A DNA stretch of 64,000 bases from assembly GCA_009760855.2 (NCBI GenBank), contig WPIO01000081.1, positions 1,745,001 through 1,809,000 on the forward strand. Reading direction: 5' to 3'. The translations under genes were made by a program, and so were the position numbers. How positions within the stretch are numbered: the stretch's first letter is position 1; the number at the start of each line of letters is the position of its first letter. Below the pieces are notes generated by a model that made no database searches, was not told the DNA's origin, and was given only the letters and a program-made list of their open reading frames with translations. Origin of the DNA: Cristatella mucedo (Eukaryota; Bryozoa; Phylactolaemata; Cristatellidae). Positions 24,036-36,179 of this stretch are shown piece after piece.

Positions 24036-26339
24036 CTAAATATTTTAAACTCAAGGATCTCCTTAAAAATCTAATGAAATATATTTTCCTCATTTCTAAA
24101 AAAATGGTCATAGGGGCCCAGCCACCATTTTACGTGTAGTCAATATACTTTATTTTAATTAAAAATGTATTTCCTAATTAAACTTGTGATATACACAAAT
24201 TAGGAATAAAGTAAAAGATCATAAAACACATTATAAAACTTTCAGACTCTGTTAAATTAAAAAATTAATGGCCTCCACACACAAAATACGATTAACTTGT
24301 GTGAATTAAAAAAGTTAATTATGGTCAAAAAATTAGAAGGTTTTTGATATTGGCTTGAATACGACGATGGAGTTGCAGTGGTCGTGGAAAAGGCAGCGCG
24401 TGCGTCGTCTTTGACATCCATCCAATCGAGTTCGACTATCCATGTTGAAAGGAAGAAGTTATTAAATCAACGATTCACAAATCTCTGTGGCAGCAAGCGG
24501 AATTACAGCATTCACAGGTCGCTTAATCAGACGAAAGTGTGATTGCTTCCACTAATATCATAATCCTCTAATGCTCTTTGATTTGAATTCATTTCGCAAC
24601 ATTTCCTTTCAAAGAAAGATCTGTATCCTCAATGCAGTTGAATTCGGCTAGAAGCATTATGAATCCAAGTTTCAACTTTAAGGTCACCTAAGCAAGATTA
24701 ACTTGTGAAAAAGATCCACATAGTATCTATATTACTGCACAATTCCGCATGCAGAGAATTTAACAGAGCTTCCTCACTCTCAATTCCGCGGTGCAGAACT
24801 ACTTCTAGTACAAACAACTTAAATAGCCTCCTGTCCTAGACCTCTTTTTTCACAGTGGCAGTTTCACCAGAAAAGCTTTCAGTCTTTTGGAAGATCCATA
24901 ATGGCGACTACATAATGGCGGCCGTGAATCACATAATAATACATAATGGCGGCCGTGAATCACAAGAAGAACCTCATTCAGAACGTCCAAAATATCCTCC
25001 AAGAACGAATCTACTAATAAAGTCCTCACTGTCAAATAATTCTTCGAGCGGGCTTTTCTATTTCTCTCAAAGAAGTAAAACTTGTTCTTGAAGCTCAACA
25101 ATACACCTCAAGACTTCTCCTTTGAAAGACCAGCAAACTTATGTACGGATAAAGTAACTGCTTCCGTATCTTAACAAACCTCTTTAGAAGGCGACAGCTC
25201 GCAATCCTGGTTCTAGAAAAGGTGGGGAACTTTACACCACTAGGTGAGACTTCTTTCAGAAAAGTTGGCAGAGTCTTATAAGCTAATGCATGCCGTTCAA
25301 GAAAAAAAGGATCGCGTCATCCGAGGTCACGTCACTCGAGGTTAGACCAACCGAGGAGCTTCTTTAATCACTAAAGAAGCAAAATCAGATATGTTTTCAA
25401 GCACAGCAGATGCTAAGTCTGAGAAAGTGAAAAACAATTGTTTTTTTATGTTGAAGTTTTCCTTAGCAAAGAAAATATTCACCGCTTCTAAGATTGCAAT
25501 GGTTTTTGCAATTTCCAAAAGGAGCTCACAAAACATAATAAATCCTTTTTTAAAGCACAACGGTAAAATACGAGCACTGGCTACACTGAGACACGTGATT
25601 TCATGTAGCTGTGTGCATGATAGAAGTCATCCATCAGCCAATTATTTCATTACTTGCACCAAAACATTAGAAGGAATGTCGATGAATTGTGGTTGATTGA
25701 GCCGTTCAATAAAGGCAGCAAAAGCTTCAACTGCGCTCCATTGTTGCGAGCCAAAATCTGCTCTGCCGTTTCGGCGGTGCACGGTTTTCCGCAGGTCCAT
25801 TCAATCAATTCTGATTCTTTCTCCCTCGTAGGTAGTGATATAGGCAATCTTGCAGGACGCATCTAAGGATGCCAATGTAAGCCCTGCTAAAGAATAGGCC
25901 CCAAACCACGACTGACCCTTTCTTACGATATTCGTTGCTCACCAGAAAAGCCTCGACCAACTGACCACAAGGTCAGATTCGCGCCTTTTCAAAGGCGAAC
26001 GAAAATTTAACTCATCAGACAACTGTCAGAATGGAATGCCAGATGCTATGCTCGACGCCTGATATGACGCTGCAAATGATCAATATTCCAATGTCTTGCT
26101 GTGAGCATTCGTCCGCGTGTCCGCTGACAAAAGTAGACTGCACACAAAACGTTTTGCTTCGCACTGAAAAAATGTTGCACCGATATGAATAGTCATTCAA
26201 TAGTTTCGGCCTACCGGTATTGAAGTATGTTGGAAGCACCACTAAAAGATTCGAGTCAGTATAACAGTAAATATTATATGAATGTGGATGAGTAAGCATT
26301 TATGATAACCACGCCGGAGCAAGAGAGTGGAGCGACAAA
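24036..26339. other. AT-rich stretch without a supported gene
   Basis: A 20-base unit beginning ATAATGGCGGCCGTGAATCA is repeated at about 24913 and 24950. Overlapping frames at 25342-25862 on both strands have no recognised domain. Possibly decayed transposon sequence, not assigned. Confidence 0.35.
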
Positions 26340-26775
26340 TAAGTCAGCTGCTAAAAACTGAAGTCAATTCGCAATTTAATGAGCTGCCTCTGTATTTCAA
26401 CGAGAAGTAATTAATTGCGGCAGTGGTGACGTTCAACACAAGTCAACCTAGATGCACAGAGTTTCACCAACTATTGTGGCTTATTGCAGGATAATGATGA
26501 CCTTCGAGAAGTGAGCTACGGACGGTCTAATAAGATGTCAAAATGCATGGATACGCTAGGTGATGAAACCAAGGATGAAATGCCCAATATTATGCAGCCA
26601 TGTGTGCCTGCGTGTTAGAGAAACTTGACTGAGTAGATGTTGATGTAAACTAGCGAAAGGCCACTTTTGAGCAGTGCACCCGGGTTCCACGCAGAGACTA
26701 CTGGAGATACGGTTGGCAAATTCATTTTAAGGGTTTGTTATTTAACTTCTGAATGAAAGGCTGTAATAGCTTGGG
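26340..26775 (-). mobile_element. Degenerate LINE family A-like copy
   Basis: The order of segments (AATGCATGGATACG, TTGACTGAGTAGATGTTGATG, CGAAAGGCCACTTTTGAG, GGAGATACGGTTGGCA) parallels the minus-strand family A copies at 9.9 and 37.2 kb. It is heavily mutated. Confidence 0.45.
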
Positions 26776-27039
26776 AGCTAGGCAGTCATACTTCAAAAAA
26801 GCAGGTCGTAATTTTGAGCTCAGGAGCAGGTAAATTTTTGTAGTCCAACGCAGCAAGCGGAAGGGAAAGCAGCTGTGACACTTCCGCCGCCACATGAATG
26901 AGTCAGTTTACTTTTATCACTTTTGTTAGCAACACTTTTATTTTAATCAAATTAGACGCAGTTTGCTGCCTACTAGCATGATTTTCAGCATTAACCTCAT
27001 CAAAGGAGTTGAGTGAGTTCGAGAAGTAGATTGGTGAGC

Positions 27040-27185
27040 CGCGATGGCACACTGGGTAAGGTGGTTGCTTTCACGACCTCGGTCCCGCGGTCGTGGGTTC
27101 GATTCCTGCGGTGGGAGATCCTTTATCACCACTGCAAGCAGTGGTGATAGCCATAAAGGCTCTTCTGTCGCTATACAAAAGAGGA
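27040..27185 (+). mobile_element. tRNA-derived SINE, family S2 (good copy)
   Basis: A complete-looking head with a B box (GGGTTCGATTCC), then GGAGATCCTTTATC, CCACTGCAAGCAGTGGTG, ATAGCCATAAAGGCTCTTC and a CGCTATACAAAAGAGG end. It forms an inverted pair with 27310-27440. It is not a tRNA gene: there is no acceptor-stem match. Confidence 0.75.
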
Positions 27186-27309
27186 TGCTTATTCAGCTAG
27201 GATTTATTTGAAGGCAGAGAAGGGACAAAACACAGGCTGCAAACCCGGTGGCCACTTCCAATTCCGGACAGAAAAAACGGATTAGCTGATTTAAAAGATT
27301 CATTTATTT

Positions 27310-27440
27310 ACCGGCAGAAGAGCCTTCATGGCTATCACCGCCGCTTGCAGTGGTCGTTAAAGGATCGACCAATGCAGTGCTCAAAACCACGACCCGGGTC
27401 GTGAAGAACGAGCACCTCTTGATGCCGGTCGTCCTGCCTT
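27310..27440 (-). mobile_element. tRNA-derived SINE, family S2
   Basis: Reverse orientation: GCAGAAGAGCCTTCATGGC, CACCGCCGCTTGCAGTGG, AAAGGATCGACC and a head ending near 27440. With 27040-27185 it makes an inverted SINE pair about 120 bases apart. Confidence 0.7.
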
Positions 27441-27842
27441 GGGGCCACTGGGTTGTGCGTCGGTCGCGAATCGGGGGGGGGGTGGAGTGGCTTCACGGGA
27501 TGCTCGCTGCCTAAGCGAGTTTCTGCCTGTCAATAATCCAGCAGGCGCAGCATCCTCGTAACGCACCGGCGGACTTTACCACGCGTACTTTCGAAGCTGG
27601 TGGCTTGGCGAGGACTTGCTCTCGGTCTGGTTAGCTAGGGTCTGGCTGTACCGGTTGACCGTATCCAAAACATTTCTGCCTCTGCACGTTGCCTGGCTCT
27701 TAATAGTGCTGCGACGATGCCGTTCAGCGATCGCGTTCCCAAGCGGGCGATTGGCAGAGCGAAAATGCAGGGTCGCATTCTGGAGCTCACGCTGCCGCCG
27801 CATAAACATTAGCGGCATTGTCTAGCGAAAGCTGCTCGGTCA

Positions 27843-27867
27843 GGCCGGGCCGGGCCGGGCCGGGCCG
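27843..27867. repeat. (GGGCC)n pentanucleotide run
   Basis: About five units of CCGGG lie 65 bases before the CCG tract. Confidence 0.9.
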
Positions 27868-27931
27868 AGCCGCGCTCAAGGGGTATTTGCTCCTGCTCAC
27901 TAATCGGCGGCTGCAGCGTCCTCGTCCTGCA

Positions 27932-28049
<118 letters not shown>

Positions 28050-28109
28050 GATCAAGAGCGGCTCACACTCGGCTCACAGTCCGCTGCAGGGAAGTAAGAC
28101 TGGCCACTA

Positions 28110-28600
28110 GCATTCATTCTTTGGCTACAGCCTATCTCTCAGATCTACTCCCCGCAACAGACTAAGCATCGTGCCACCGGCTTTTTTTAATCTAACAGTT
28201 TACCAATACCTCGCACAAACGTCAAATCCTTTGGAGACCGTGCATTTAGTTCGTATGCTCCCAAAGCCTAGAACTCACTCCCGACCTGCGTCACAGCATC
28301 CCCTGACTTGACCACATTAAAAAAAAACTTATAGACGCACCTTTTTATGACAACATTTAGTAGGTAGCTATGATTCGTCCTCTATGTGCTTATTCGTGAT
28401 GACACTGCGCATGCTGCCACTAACCGCACTAGTATGCTGACCCTGTGCATGTCACCCCTAACCATGTTTTTCATGTTGTTTATTAAGCATGATCTTACTC
28501 GCCATTCAATTTCGCTTCCCTTTGCAGCAAATATACAACGCCTAGAAAGAGGTTGAGTTTTCTGAGGGCGCTTTATCAAGTGTATTATTATTATTATTAT
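28110..28600 (+). mobile_element. LINE family A 3' fragment
   Basis: SLATAYLSDLL, then the KSFGDRAFSSYAPKA segment in broken frames, the GCATGCTGCCAC segment, the stem-loop and a (TTA)n tail. Confidence 0.8.
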
Positions 28601-29111
28601 ATAATTAGGAAATGTGCGACGTCACACACTAACCTAAGCCGATTGCTCGCCGAAGAAAGGCTGCCGTGGCGCTACGTGAGTCGACCGACCTGCATCGAAA
28701 GCCCGATCGCACGCAGGCTAGTCGTGCCTATCATCGAAGGCGTGGGGACCACTCGTTCTGTCAGCACGCCCGTCAGCTGCCACGGTGGCTATACTGCGTT
28801 CTGTCGGTGGTGCCTGAGGTCGCTCGCGGTCTAAATTTGTTTTTAGCCGCCGCTAGGGCACGCGAGTTAGGCGATCCACCTTACTCTCTCTAGGTGGAAC
28901 AGAGGCGCAGAGAACTTGGTTGCAAGACGATGGGCGACCAACTGCAGGCGCAGCAGCAATGCATGCAGCTACGCCGATAGTGGTTAAACACGGCAGTGAC
29001 GAAGAGCGCCCTTAACGTAACAAGTCAATATTCATATCGTAGACATATCTCTCTAACAGTAACGGAGGGTTACGAGCGTTTAAAAACGGCCATGGCATAC
29101 AGCTAAGGCTA
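28601..29111. other. No gene seen
   Basis: Short GC-rich frames only. It ends at the sharp 5' boundary of the LINE copy at 29112. Confidence 0.4.
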
Positions 29112-29858
29112 GGGCTTGTTTAGATAAGGATACCACGTCCAAGTTGGTCCATGCATTCGTGACATCCCGTCTCGACTTCTGCAACTCACTGCTTACTGGC
29201 CTACCAGCATGTGCGATCAGGCGATTGCAGCTGGTGCAAAACTCTGCAGCTAGGCTTGTCTGTCGTGAGCGTCGCAGTTGCCACATTACTCCACTTCTCG
29301 CCGACCTGCACTGGTTACCAGTGAGGCAACGGATTGACTTCAAGGTTTTGTTGCTCACTTTTAGGTCCCTTCATTCTATGGCTCCAGCCTATCTTTCAGA
29401 TATACTACCCCATCGTACCACCCGCTTTTCGGAATCCAACAGTCTAGAAATACTTCGTACAAACCTTAAATCCTTTGCAGACCGTGCATTCAGCTCGTAT
29501 GCTCCCAAAGCCTGGAACTCCCTCCCGACCTGCGTCAGAACATCCCATGACCTTACCACATTTAAAAGAAACTTAAAAACACACCTATTTAGGACAGCAT
29601 TTAGTGGGTCCCTGTGATTCGTCCTTCACGTGCTTATGCGTGCTGACACTGTGCATGCTGCCACTAACCACATTTGCATGCTGACCCAGTGCATGTCACC
29701 CCTAACCATATTATTCATCTCGTTTGTTTTTCAGGCATGATTTTACTTACTATTCAATTGCATATCACTTTGCAGCAAATGTAAAGCGCCTAGAAAGAGA
29801 TTAAGTTCTCTGAGGGCGCTTTATCAAGTGCAATATTATTATATTATTATTATTCGTG
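29112..29858 (+). mobile_element. LINE family A copy with near-intact C-terminal frame
   Basis: A 157-residue frame (29144-29617) covers VHAFVTSRLDFCNSLL through KTHLFRTAFSG with only small deletions. The stem-loop arms AAAGCGCC (29783-29790) and GGCGCTTT (29815-29822) are perfect, and a (TTA)n tail follows. The 5' truncation is at the same base as in the copy at 10304. Confidence 0.9.
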
Positions 29859-30204
29859 GCCGAGAGCTCGAATCACCTCCGACGCCAAAGCCAACTCCGA
29901 GAATTCAATTGAAGCCCATTGCATAGCATCGGCTCTAATTGTACGGCCTCGGTGACAGATTGTCGTACGATAGGTTCCTGGCCATTACAATTCTGGAACC
30001 GCAAATTTTAATGAATATCAATCGTAATCTGGCTGATTTAGCTCACCGACGCCTCACTGCCGCCTCCTTCAATAAACGCCATCCCCAGTCGTTATGACAA
30101 TAACGTAATGACCAGCTAAGGTAAGTTTCCAAGATCGGATTGGAAAACTCATTAGACTCTCAACGAAATTACTACTAACGATTTTTCAGAAGCCTTAAAA
30201 ATAT
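29859..30204. other. No gene seen
   Basis: Nothing recognisable. Confidence 0.35.
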
Positions 30205-30355
30205 AAGTCAGTTTTATAGCGCCCTAGGAGATCTTAATCACTATCCAGGCACGTCACATATGCCACCGGGCTCGAGCCCGCGACCTCGGTCCTAAAATGC
30301 ATTCACCTTGACATCGGTCACTGATGGCGAGCACCTTAACCAAGCCTTCTTCTAA
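30205..30355 (-). mobile_element. tRNA-derived SINE, family S1
   Basis: Reverse orientation: a TATAGCGCCCTAGGAGATCT tail, CATATGCCACCGGGCTCGAGCCC at the B-box region (it resembles the copy at 19119), and a head ending AGCACCTTAACC. Confidence 0.65.
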
Positions 30356-31049
30356 GCTGTCCGTTTCAAGTCTTTATTTGTTTTCGCCAGCAGTCGTCCT
30401 CCGACTGGGCTTTAAAGCGCGTCTAGGCCTCTTGGCTTTTCAGCTGTTCAGTTTATTAGCACCTCACTTAGCCGAAGACAGGCGAGAGCTATCTTAAACG
30501 GTACCCGAAACGATCTTCAAATCAAAGAGATTACAAAAAATAACGGAAGGAGGAGCACATTTCCTTTAAGCATGCACGAGCAAATGTGATTTTGAGTTAC
30601 CATGATCATTAATGGCTTTGGGTCAGCAAACAAGTCTGAATTTGAGTTATTTGTAGAGAAATTCAGATTTGTTATTATGTATTTGTTATTATATATTAAT
30701 ATATATATAAATATGAATTTTTGAATAGAATTTGAGTTATCTGTAGAGACAGACGATCGACATCGTCCAATGTCCATCGTCTCCTACGCACGCATACATC
30801 CACCGGCAGACTTTGGTGATAAAGCGATCAGTTACGTTTTTTTTATTCGGAAAACGAAGTCCGGTGCATTTGCTCTTACTTCGTGCCAATTCAGAAACCA
30901 TAAATTAATCGGCAAAGCAAAGAAAAGGTTTAAATACGTTAGCTTAGAACATCTAGCGACAGAGACACATAGTTTTCTCTATCCTCCCAAAGCAGCAGCC
31001 TACCTACCTACCTAGTATAAAGCGTTGTCACTACACTGAACATCGCCAA
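30356..31049. other. No gene seen
   Basis: An AT microsatellite-like segment lies at 30680-30720. Frames of 81-86 residues have no recognisable motif. Confidence 0.35.
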
Positions 31050-32275
31050 AACTGCTATCTCAATCGGAGACTCCAGAGCATTTATGTGAATAGACAGAGA
31101 TCCTCCGCGGAATGATTGAAGCACGGTGTACCTCGGTGGTCTACGATTTGTTCAATTTCTTTCATGATTTACACTCTCCCTCTAGCTGACGTGATTGCCA
31201 GGTAAAACTTAGGCCTCCACTCTCCCGGCCCTCCAGTACAACGAACTCCCTTTCGGTATGTACTGAGATGACATCCGTACATGGATGGAAGCAAACTTTT
31301 TAAACTGAACGACGTTAAAGCCAGCTAACTAGTTATGGGGGCAAACCAAGTACGACTCAGAAACTGCAGCACCTAACGCTCAAAATTAGCTCTGCCCGCA
31401 CATCTCCGGTTAAATCTACCTGAAATCTAAGTGTCGGGTTCCAAAGTGACCTTTCATAAGGCAACCACGCCAGCTCCACAGCTAAGTCTTTCTACTTTCA
31501 GCTACAAAACATTGCTAAAACTCGGGCTTGCTGAGACTGGGATACTAGATCTAACATGGTTCATGCATTTGTGACACACCGCCTCCATTTCTGTAATTCT
31601 TACTGGTCTGCCAGTCTACGAAATCGGTGCTTACAGTTGGGGCCAAACTCGGTAGCTTGGCTTGTCTGTCGTGAGCATCGCAGCTGCCACATCACACCAC
31701 TCCTTGCCGACCAGCACTGGCTCCCAGTAAAACAGCACATCGACGTTAAGGTTATGTTACTCACTTTTAGGTACATTGATTCTTTGGCTCAAGCCTCAAA
31801 CCTCTCAGTGCTGTTTTATAGCCAGGCTAGGCACAGAACCACATGTTTTTCTAAATCAAATTGTTTAGCTACGCCTCGTACGAACCTCAAATTTGTTGGA
31901 GACCGTTCATTTAGTGCGTATGCTCCCAAAGTCTTGATCTCAATCCAGACAGGCGTCACGGCATCCTTGACTTAACGACATTTCAAAAATTTGGATTTGC
32001 ATTGGAGTTTAAGTTCCATTTCAGCTGAAAACGCTTCTATTTATCACGGCATTTAGTAGGTTCATACGATTCGTTCTTTGTGTGCTTATGAGTGCTGTTG
32101 AAACTGTGCATCCTGCTATTAACCATATTTGCATGTCAAACCTACGTTTTTCACCTCTAACCACGTTGTGCTTGTTGACATTGAGCATGCTACCACTAAC
32201 CATTCAATCGTGCTTATTTTACAGCAAATGTAAAGTACCTAGAAAGAGATCAAGTTCTCTGAGGGTGCTGTGCAA
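31050..32275 (+). mobile_element. Diverged LINE family A copy spanning RT to tail
   Basis: It starts with ...GDSRAFM.IDRDPPR-like remnants matching LQSIDVNGQRSS, then RT palm remnants without an intact YADD. The C-terminal frame MVHAFVTHRLHFCNS (31556-31975), the stem-loop and a weak tail follow. Many frameshifts. Confidence 0.75.
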
Positions 32276-32824
32276 AAAATAGATTTGTTCTGTAGAAAAT
32301 ATTTTTCGCATCTTTAAATTTTGAACACGAGTTACACGGCTGCTTACACAACGTGCCGAAATTGACGATGGCTCACTACCTAATGGTGCAAAAGCACACC
32401 GGCGAGAAGACAGTGCACGCGGCACAGGTTCGAGTCGTACCGGACCCAGGTAGCCGCCGAAGTCGCTCAACTGCAATGCTATCAGGTGCAAAAAGTGCTA
32501 AAAAAAAGTGTAGCTGTAACATTTACTGAAGATTGTTTGAGCTACAGCGGTTCGATCGTTGCCGTGCCTCGGCCTTCAAGGTATTCATACTTCACTCAAG
32601 TACGTCTAGATGCTGTTAAATGCCGCTTAGCCTGTCAGTACTGTGGGAGGAGGGCATCCTTGGCCCAAGCATATTCGCGAAATGAAAGAATAACGCTGCT
32701 CGTCAATTTGCTTAATTTTTGTTAAGCACTGATCAAAATTGGCATATGTTCAGCAGGAGACATTTCTGAATTCCGAAGCTTGGTGTAGCACGCAGCTACC
32801 TGTAATACTCGAAATAATTATAAG
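32276..32824. other. No gene seen
   Basis: A tRNA-like SINE head remnant (GCACAGGTTCGAGTCGT) lies near 32400-32450. Nothing else is recognisable. Confidence 0.35.
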
Positions 32825-33545
32825 TTACGTTTGTATAGCACTCTCGATTAATGTAACCTCATTCTAAGCACTTGGCAAAAGCTTTAAAGAAAGCTTGATC
32901 ATGTGGTTGCAGGCCACATCACAGTGTCAACAGGCATAATGTGGTTAGTAGTAACATGCACAGCGTCAGCTCGTATTTGCACACAAATGACGAGTCACAA
33001 CGATCCAGCAAATGCTATGAGAAGCAGGTGTATTGTTTAGCTTCTTTTTATATATCGCCAAGTCAGGGATGTCATGACGTCAGTCGGAAGTGAGTTCTGG
33101 GCTTTAGGAGCATGCGAACTGAAGGCACGGTCTCCAAAGGAGTAGAGATTGGTTCGAGGCACAGCTAAACGACTTGCTTGAGAAGTTTAAGTGGTACGAT
33201 GCCTAGCCTGGTAGGAAGTAGCTCTGAGTAGGCCGAAAGGACGGTACTTAAAAGTGAGTGATAAAACCATTAAATCAACACGCTGCTTGATGTGAAGCCA
33301 GTTCAGTTAGCTAAGAAGTGTTGTAAATTAGTAATTTAGAAGTTTATGGCGGCAGACGAGCATATTTTCAGAGTATGACAACAACTGCAAGCGCCTGATT
33401 TCGCAGGCCGGTAGTCCTGCAAGCAGTAAATTATAAAAATCGAGAGTGTGTCACAAATGCATGGACCGATTAGGATTTGGTCTAAGCAGGCTTGAATTGG
33501 CAATGTTAGTAGCTAAAAATTAGGCATTGTACGACGGCTCTAATA
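32825..33545 (-). mobile_element. Diverged LINE family A copy
   Basis: Minus order: a weak tail, TGTGGTTAGTAGTAACATGC, GACGAGTCACAACGATCC, ACGGTCTCCAAAGG, TGCCTAGCCTGGTAGG and CAAATGCATGGACC. It is clearly the family A 3' half, with mutations throughout. Confidence 0.75.
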
Positions 33546-33867
33546 TCACCAACTAATCTTTAGGGCCTTAAGTTACGGTAATAGTTCGGCTATTCAACGC
33601 TCGAGACTAACTATAAGAAGCCAAGCCGTTAGCTATGGCTTTCCTGTTGCCTTCTTGGATCTTCACTCAGCTGTACGATGCCCAACGTTCCGGTACCGGT
33701 CGTGGGTTTAAGTCTTGGAGTACGCAATTCGTTACTGCTCACTGCAATCTGGTTGGTTTGAGGCTGCTTCGACAGCTCTGATACCTTTTTTAACTGAGGC
33801 CTTTGAGTCTTTTCGGTTGTTAGCTTTACTTTTTATTTCAGTGTTGCTTCCGATGTCGAGTTTATAA

Positions 33868-33955
33868 TCATAATAATAATAATAATAATGCACTTGATAA
33901 AGCGCCCCCAGAGAACTCAATCTCTTTCTAGACGCTTTTCATTTGCTGCAAAAGG
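33868..33955 (-). mobile_element. LINE family A 3' end fragment
   Basis: An (AAT)n tail and a stem-loop with high similarity to 9318-9400. Truncated after the AAATG segment. Confidence 0.8.
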
Positions 33956-34139
33956 AGTTTCCGCTGGAAAACTGACGTCAACAACCTTTCTCTGAGTAGA
34001 TACGCCAGCCATTTCTTGAGGCTTCTCCCGATCATTGCGTATCGCCTGGAACCTACAATGCACGCACGACCATTGCTTAGGACACATCAGTTGTACTGTG
34101 ACAATTAAATTGGAATTGTATCTCAAGTTCGAAGACCTC

Positions 34140-34325
34140 ACCCTCAAGATTGCTTCAAAGTAGCACCACTTCCAGTGTCATCTACCCGTAATCAAGGTGT
34201 CCTATTTCAAAATGAATTGTCGTCGGATGACTACATTTCCTTCATAGTCCAATCAGCCTGCTTTCTGCTAAGGAACGACGCTAAAACCAGGGCATGCTTA
34301 AACAAGAGTAAGTCAACCAAACTCT
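34140..34325 (+). mobile_element. LINE family A RT-end fragment
   Basis: It matches the LKIGSASISP...LGVIFQSDLS...HISS region in broken frames (ACCCGTAATCAAGGTGTCC corresponds to NLGV). Confidence 0.5.
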
Positions 34326-34439
34326 CACCTAGAACTAAGTCCGTGGGTTAAGGCGATCAAGCAAAAGGACGAAAAGCAAGCTCCTTCTCATAGGATACGC
34401 GAAGCGTGTGGGTGTGCTAAGAGACTTTGATCTTTACAT

Positions 34440-35300
34440 AGGGGATGCTGTTGTTAGACCGTCACAATGTGGTCGGAATTTAGGAGTCCTCTTTGGCAAA
34501 TTCCAAAATTGTGAAGGTTTCATGAAGAAGACCGCCCCACTGCTAACCGTCTCGCCGATCCCTACCTATGATTAGGGACTGTCTACCACGGTGGCTTGCC
34601 AAAATTTTAGCCATCTTCCAGTTGTTACCTACTCTGGGTAACTGCAAATCTATTTCGGCTGGGCGACTAAGGAAAGCCCCTAGACCACTGCAATTGGTGA
34701 TGAATATGGCTGCAAGGCCAGTCGATAAATCCCACAGTTCCAGCCATGCGTATACTTTGCTGAAGGAGCTCTGATTGCGTGATTGTCCTGTCGGCTGCGA
34801 TCGATGAATGCGAATGCAGAGTAAAGTTCTTACTCTGACCTACTAGGCTTGCCATAGATTAGCTAACTCGGGCCCAGATGAGGTGTTTCAACAGTTTCAG
34901 CGTGCTCGTGACCTCATGTCCTCTAGGGACAATAAATTAGCTACACAATTCTTGCGCTTAAAATCGCTGGCAATAGAAGCTTTTACTCTGCAGGTCATAG
35001 ACTGTGAAACTCACTTCCACAATTCTTTGGTAACGACATCCTCCTGCTGCAGACTATGGCACATTCTTTCCAGCCATCCTGAGCTGCTACTTCTATGCCA
35101 CTCACTGCCTCAACTGCTCCCCTGACTTAGCTATGCTTCTCATTTTCTTTTCATTTCGTGAGTTGAAGTCTGGTGGTTACTCGGGTGTGTTAAAACCAGC
35201 TTAGGCTTTAAATGCATTATAGGAAACTCGCCTGCTTAAAACTCACTTCGACTTTGTGGCTTTGTGGAGTTACAGACCGAGATACATTACATTACACTAC
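34440..35300 (+). mobile_element. LINE family B, longest copy
   Basis: It begins in the RT-end region (CGRNLGVLFGKF) and continues through the C-terminal segment. Frames such as MIRDCLPRWLAKILA and LQLVMNMAARPVDKS occur, then the CETHFHNSLV segment, ending in the tail ATACATTACATTACACTACA. Stops and frameshifts are frequent. Confidence 0.7.
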
Positions 35301-36179
35301 ACAACTTCACAACCCAGGTCATGCATGGGTCACGGTTTAAGTCCTACATCGGGAAATCCTCTATTGCAGACGGTGATTATAGCCAATTAGGCCCCTTCTG
35401 ACAAGATATATTATTAATTATGCAATCACGAACAAGTTAACTTTTAGTTCACACTTTGGTACGTCGCGTCTGTAATACTCCAACAGCCTTCATTCAATAC
35501 TTCTGGCCAGTGCCCTTTAGATAAGCAGCACGTCTGGAATCTTACATCACATCTACACCACGTCTACCTGAGCTTTATTAGCTCTAAGTCAAACATCAAA
35601 TTGAATTTGAGATCCCCTCTCTCTGCCTTACAGGTCGTGTCAATCAGCTGCACCAATTCAACCTAAACTATTCGCTTCTTCAGGGTTCTCTCGCACCACT
35701 TCGACTCCTCGGCTCCTCAGTCGTCCAGCTGTTCTTCTGGTGAAAAAGAAATCTTTAGTGGTCGGGCCTTCATTTTAAGCAGACCAAAAACGAAATTTCT
35801 TTTAGCTTCTGTCGCCACCTGCATTGACTTTGCTTAATTGCAGATCAGCTAAAGACACATCTGCTAGGCCTATCATTTGCTTCGCATCAGTGAACGAATC
35901 TTTTTTGTTGCTCCTGTGCCCGCTTTGTGTGCTGACCTGTCCACGATTCAATACATGTTGCTAAACAGGGGTACTAGTTAATGATAGTTCTGAGTGGGTT
36001 TCGGTGCATTTGGCCGCTGATCGAAGCACGATATTTGTCTAGTTGGCTTGCTTATCTGTGCATGATGCCCTGAAGGTCATGTGCCCTTTTTAATTGCTTG
36101 TCTTTAACGAGTTATTAAGCACCTGCACAGAGATTTAATTCTCTTAGGGTTCTATGCGAACGATGAATTACTACAACTG
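35301..36179. other. No gene; SINE and decayed LINE remnants
   Basis: A partial S2 SINE lies at about 35310-35405 (GGTTTAAGTCCTAC, then GGGAAATCCTCTATTGC). Broken LINE C-terminus-like frames occupy 35460-35760. A tail-like GAGATTTAATTCTCTTAGGG lies at 36130. Confidence 0.45.

Noticed and set aside
25342-25862. Overlapping frames on both strands that might be a decayed transposase
   Set aside because: No catalytic motif, terminal repeat or second copy in the window; left unassigned.
27040-27125. Possible tRNA gene
   Set aside because: B-box and A-box-like segments belong to a SINE head repeated at least seven times in the window. No closed acceptor stem could be drawn.
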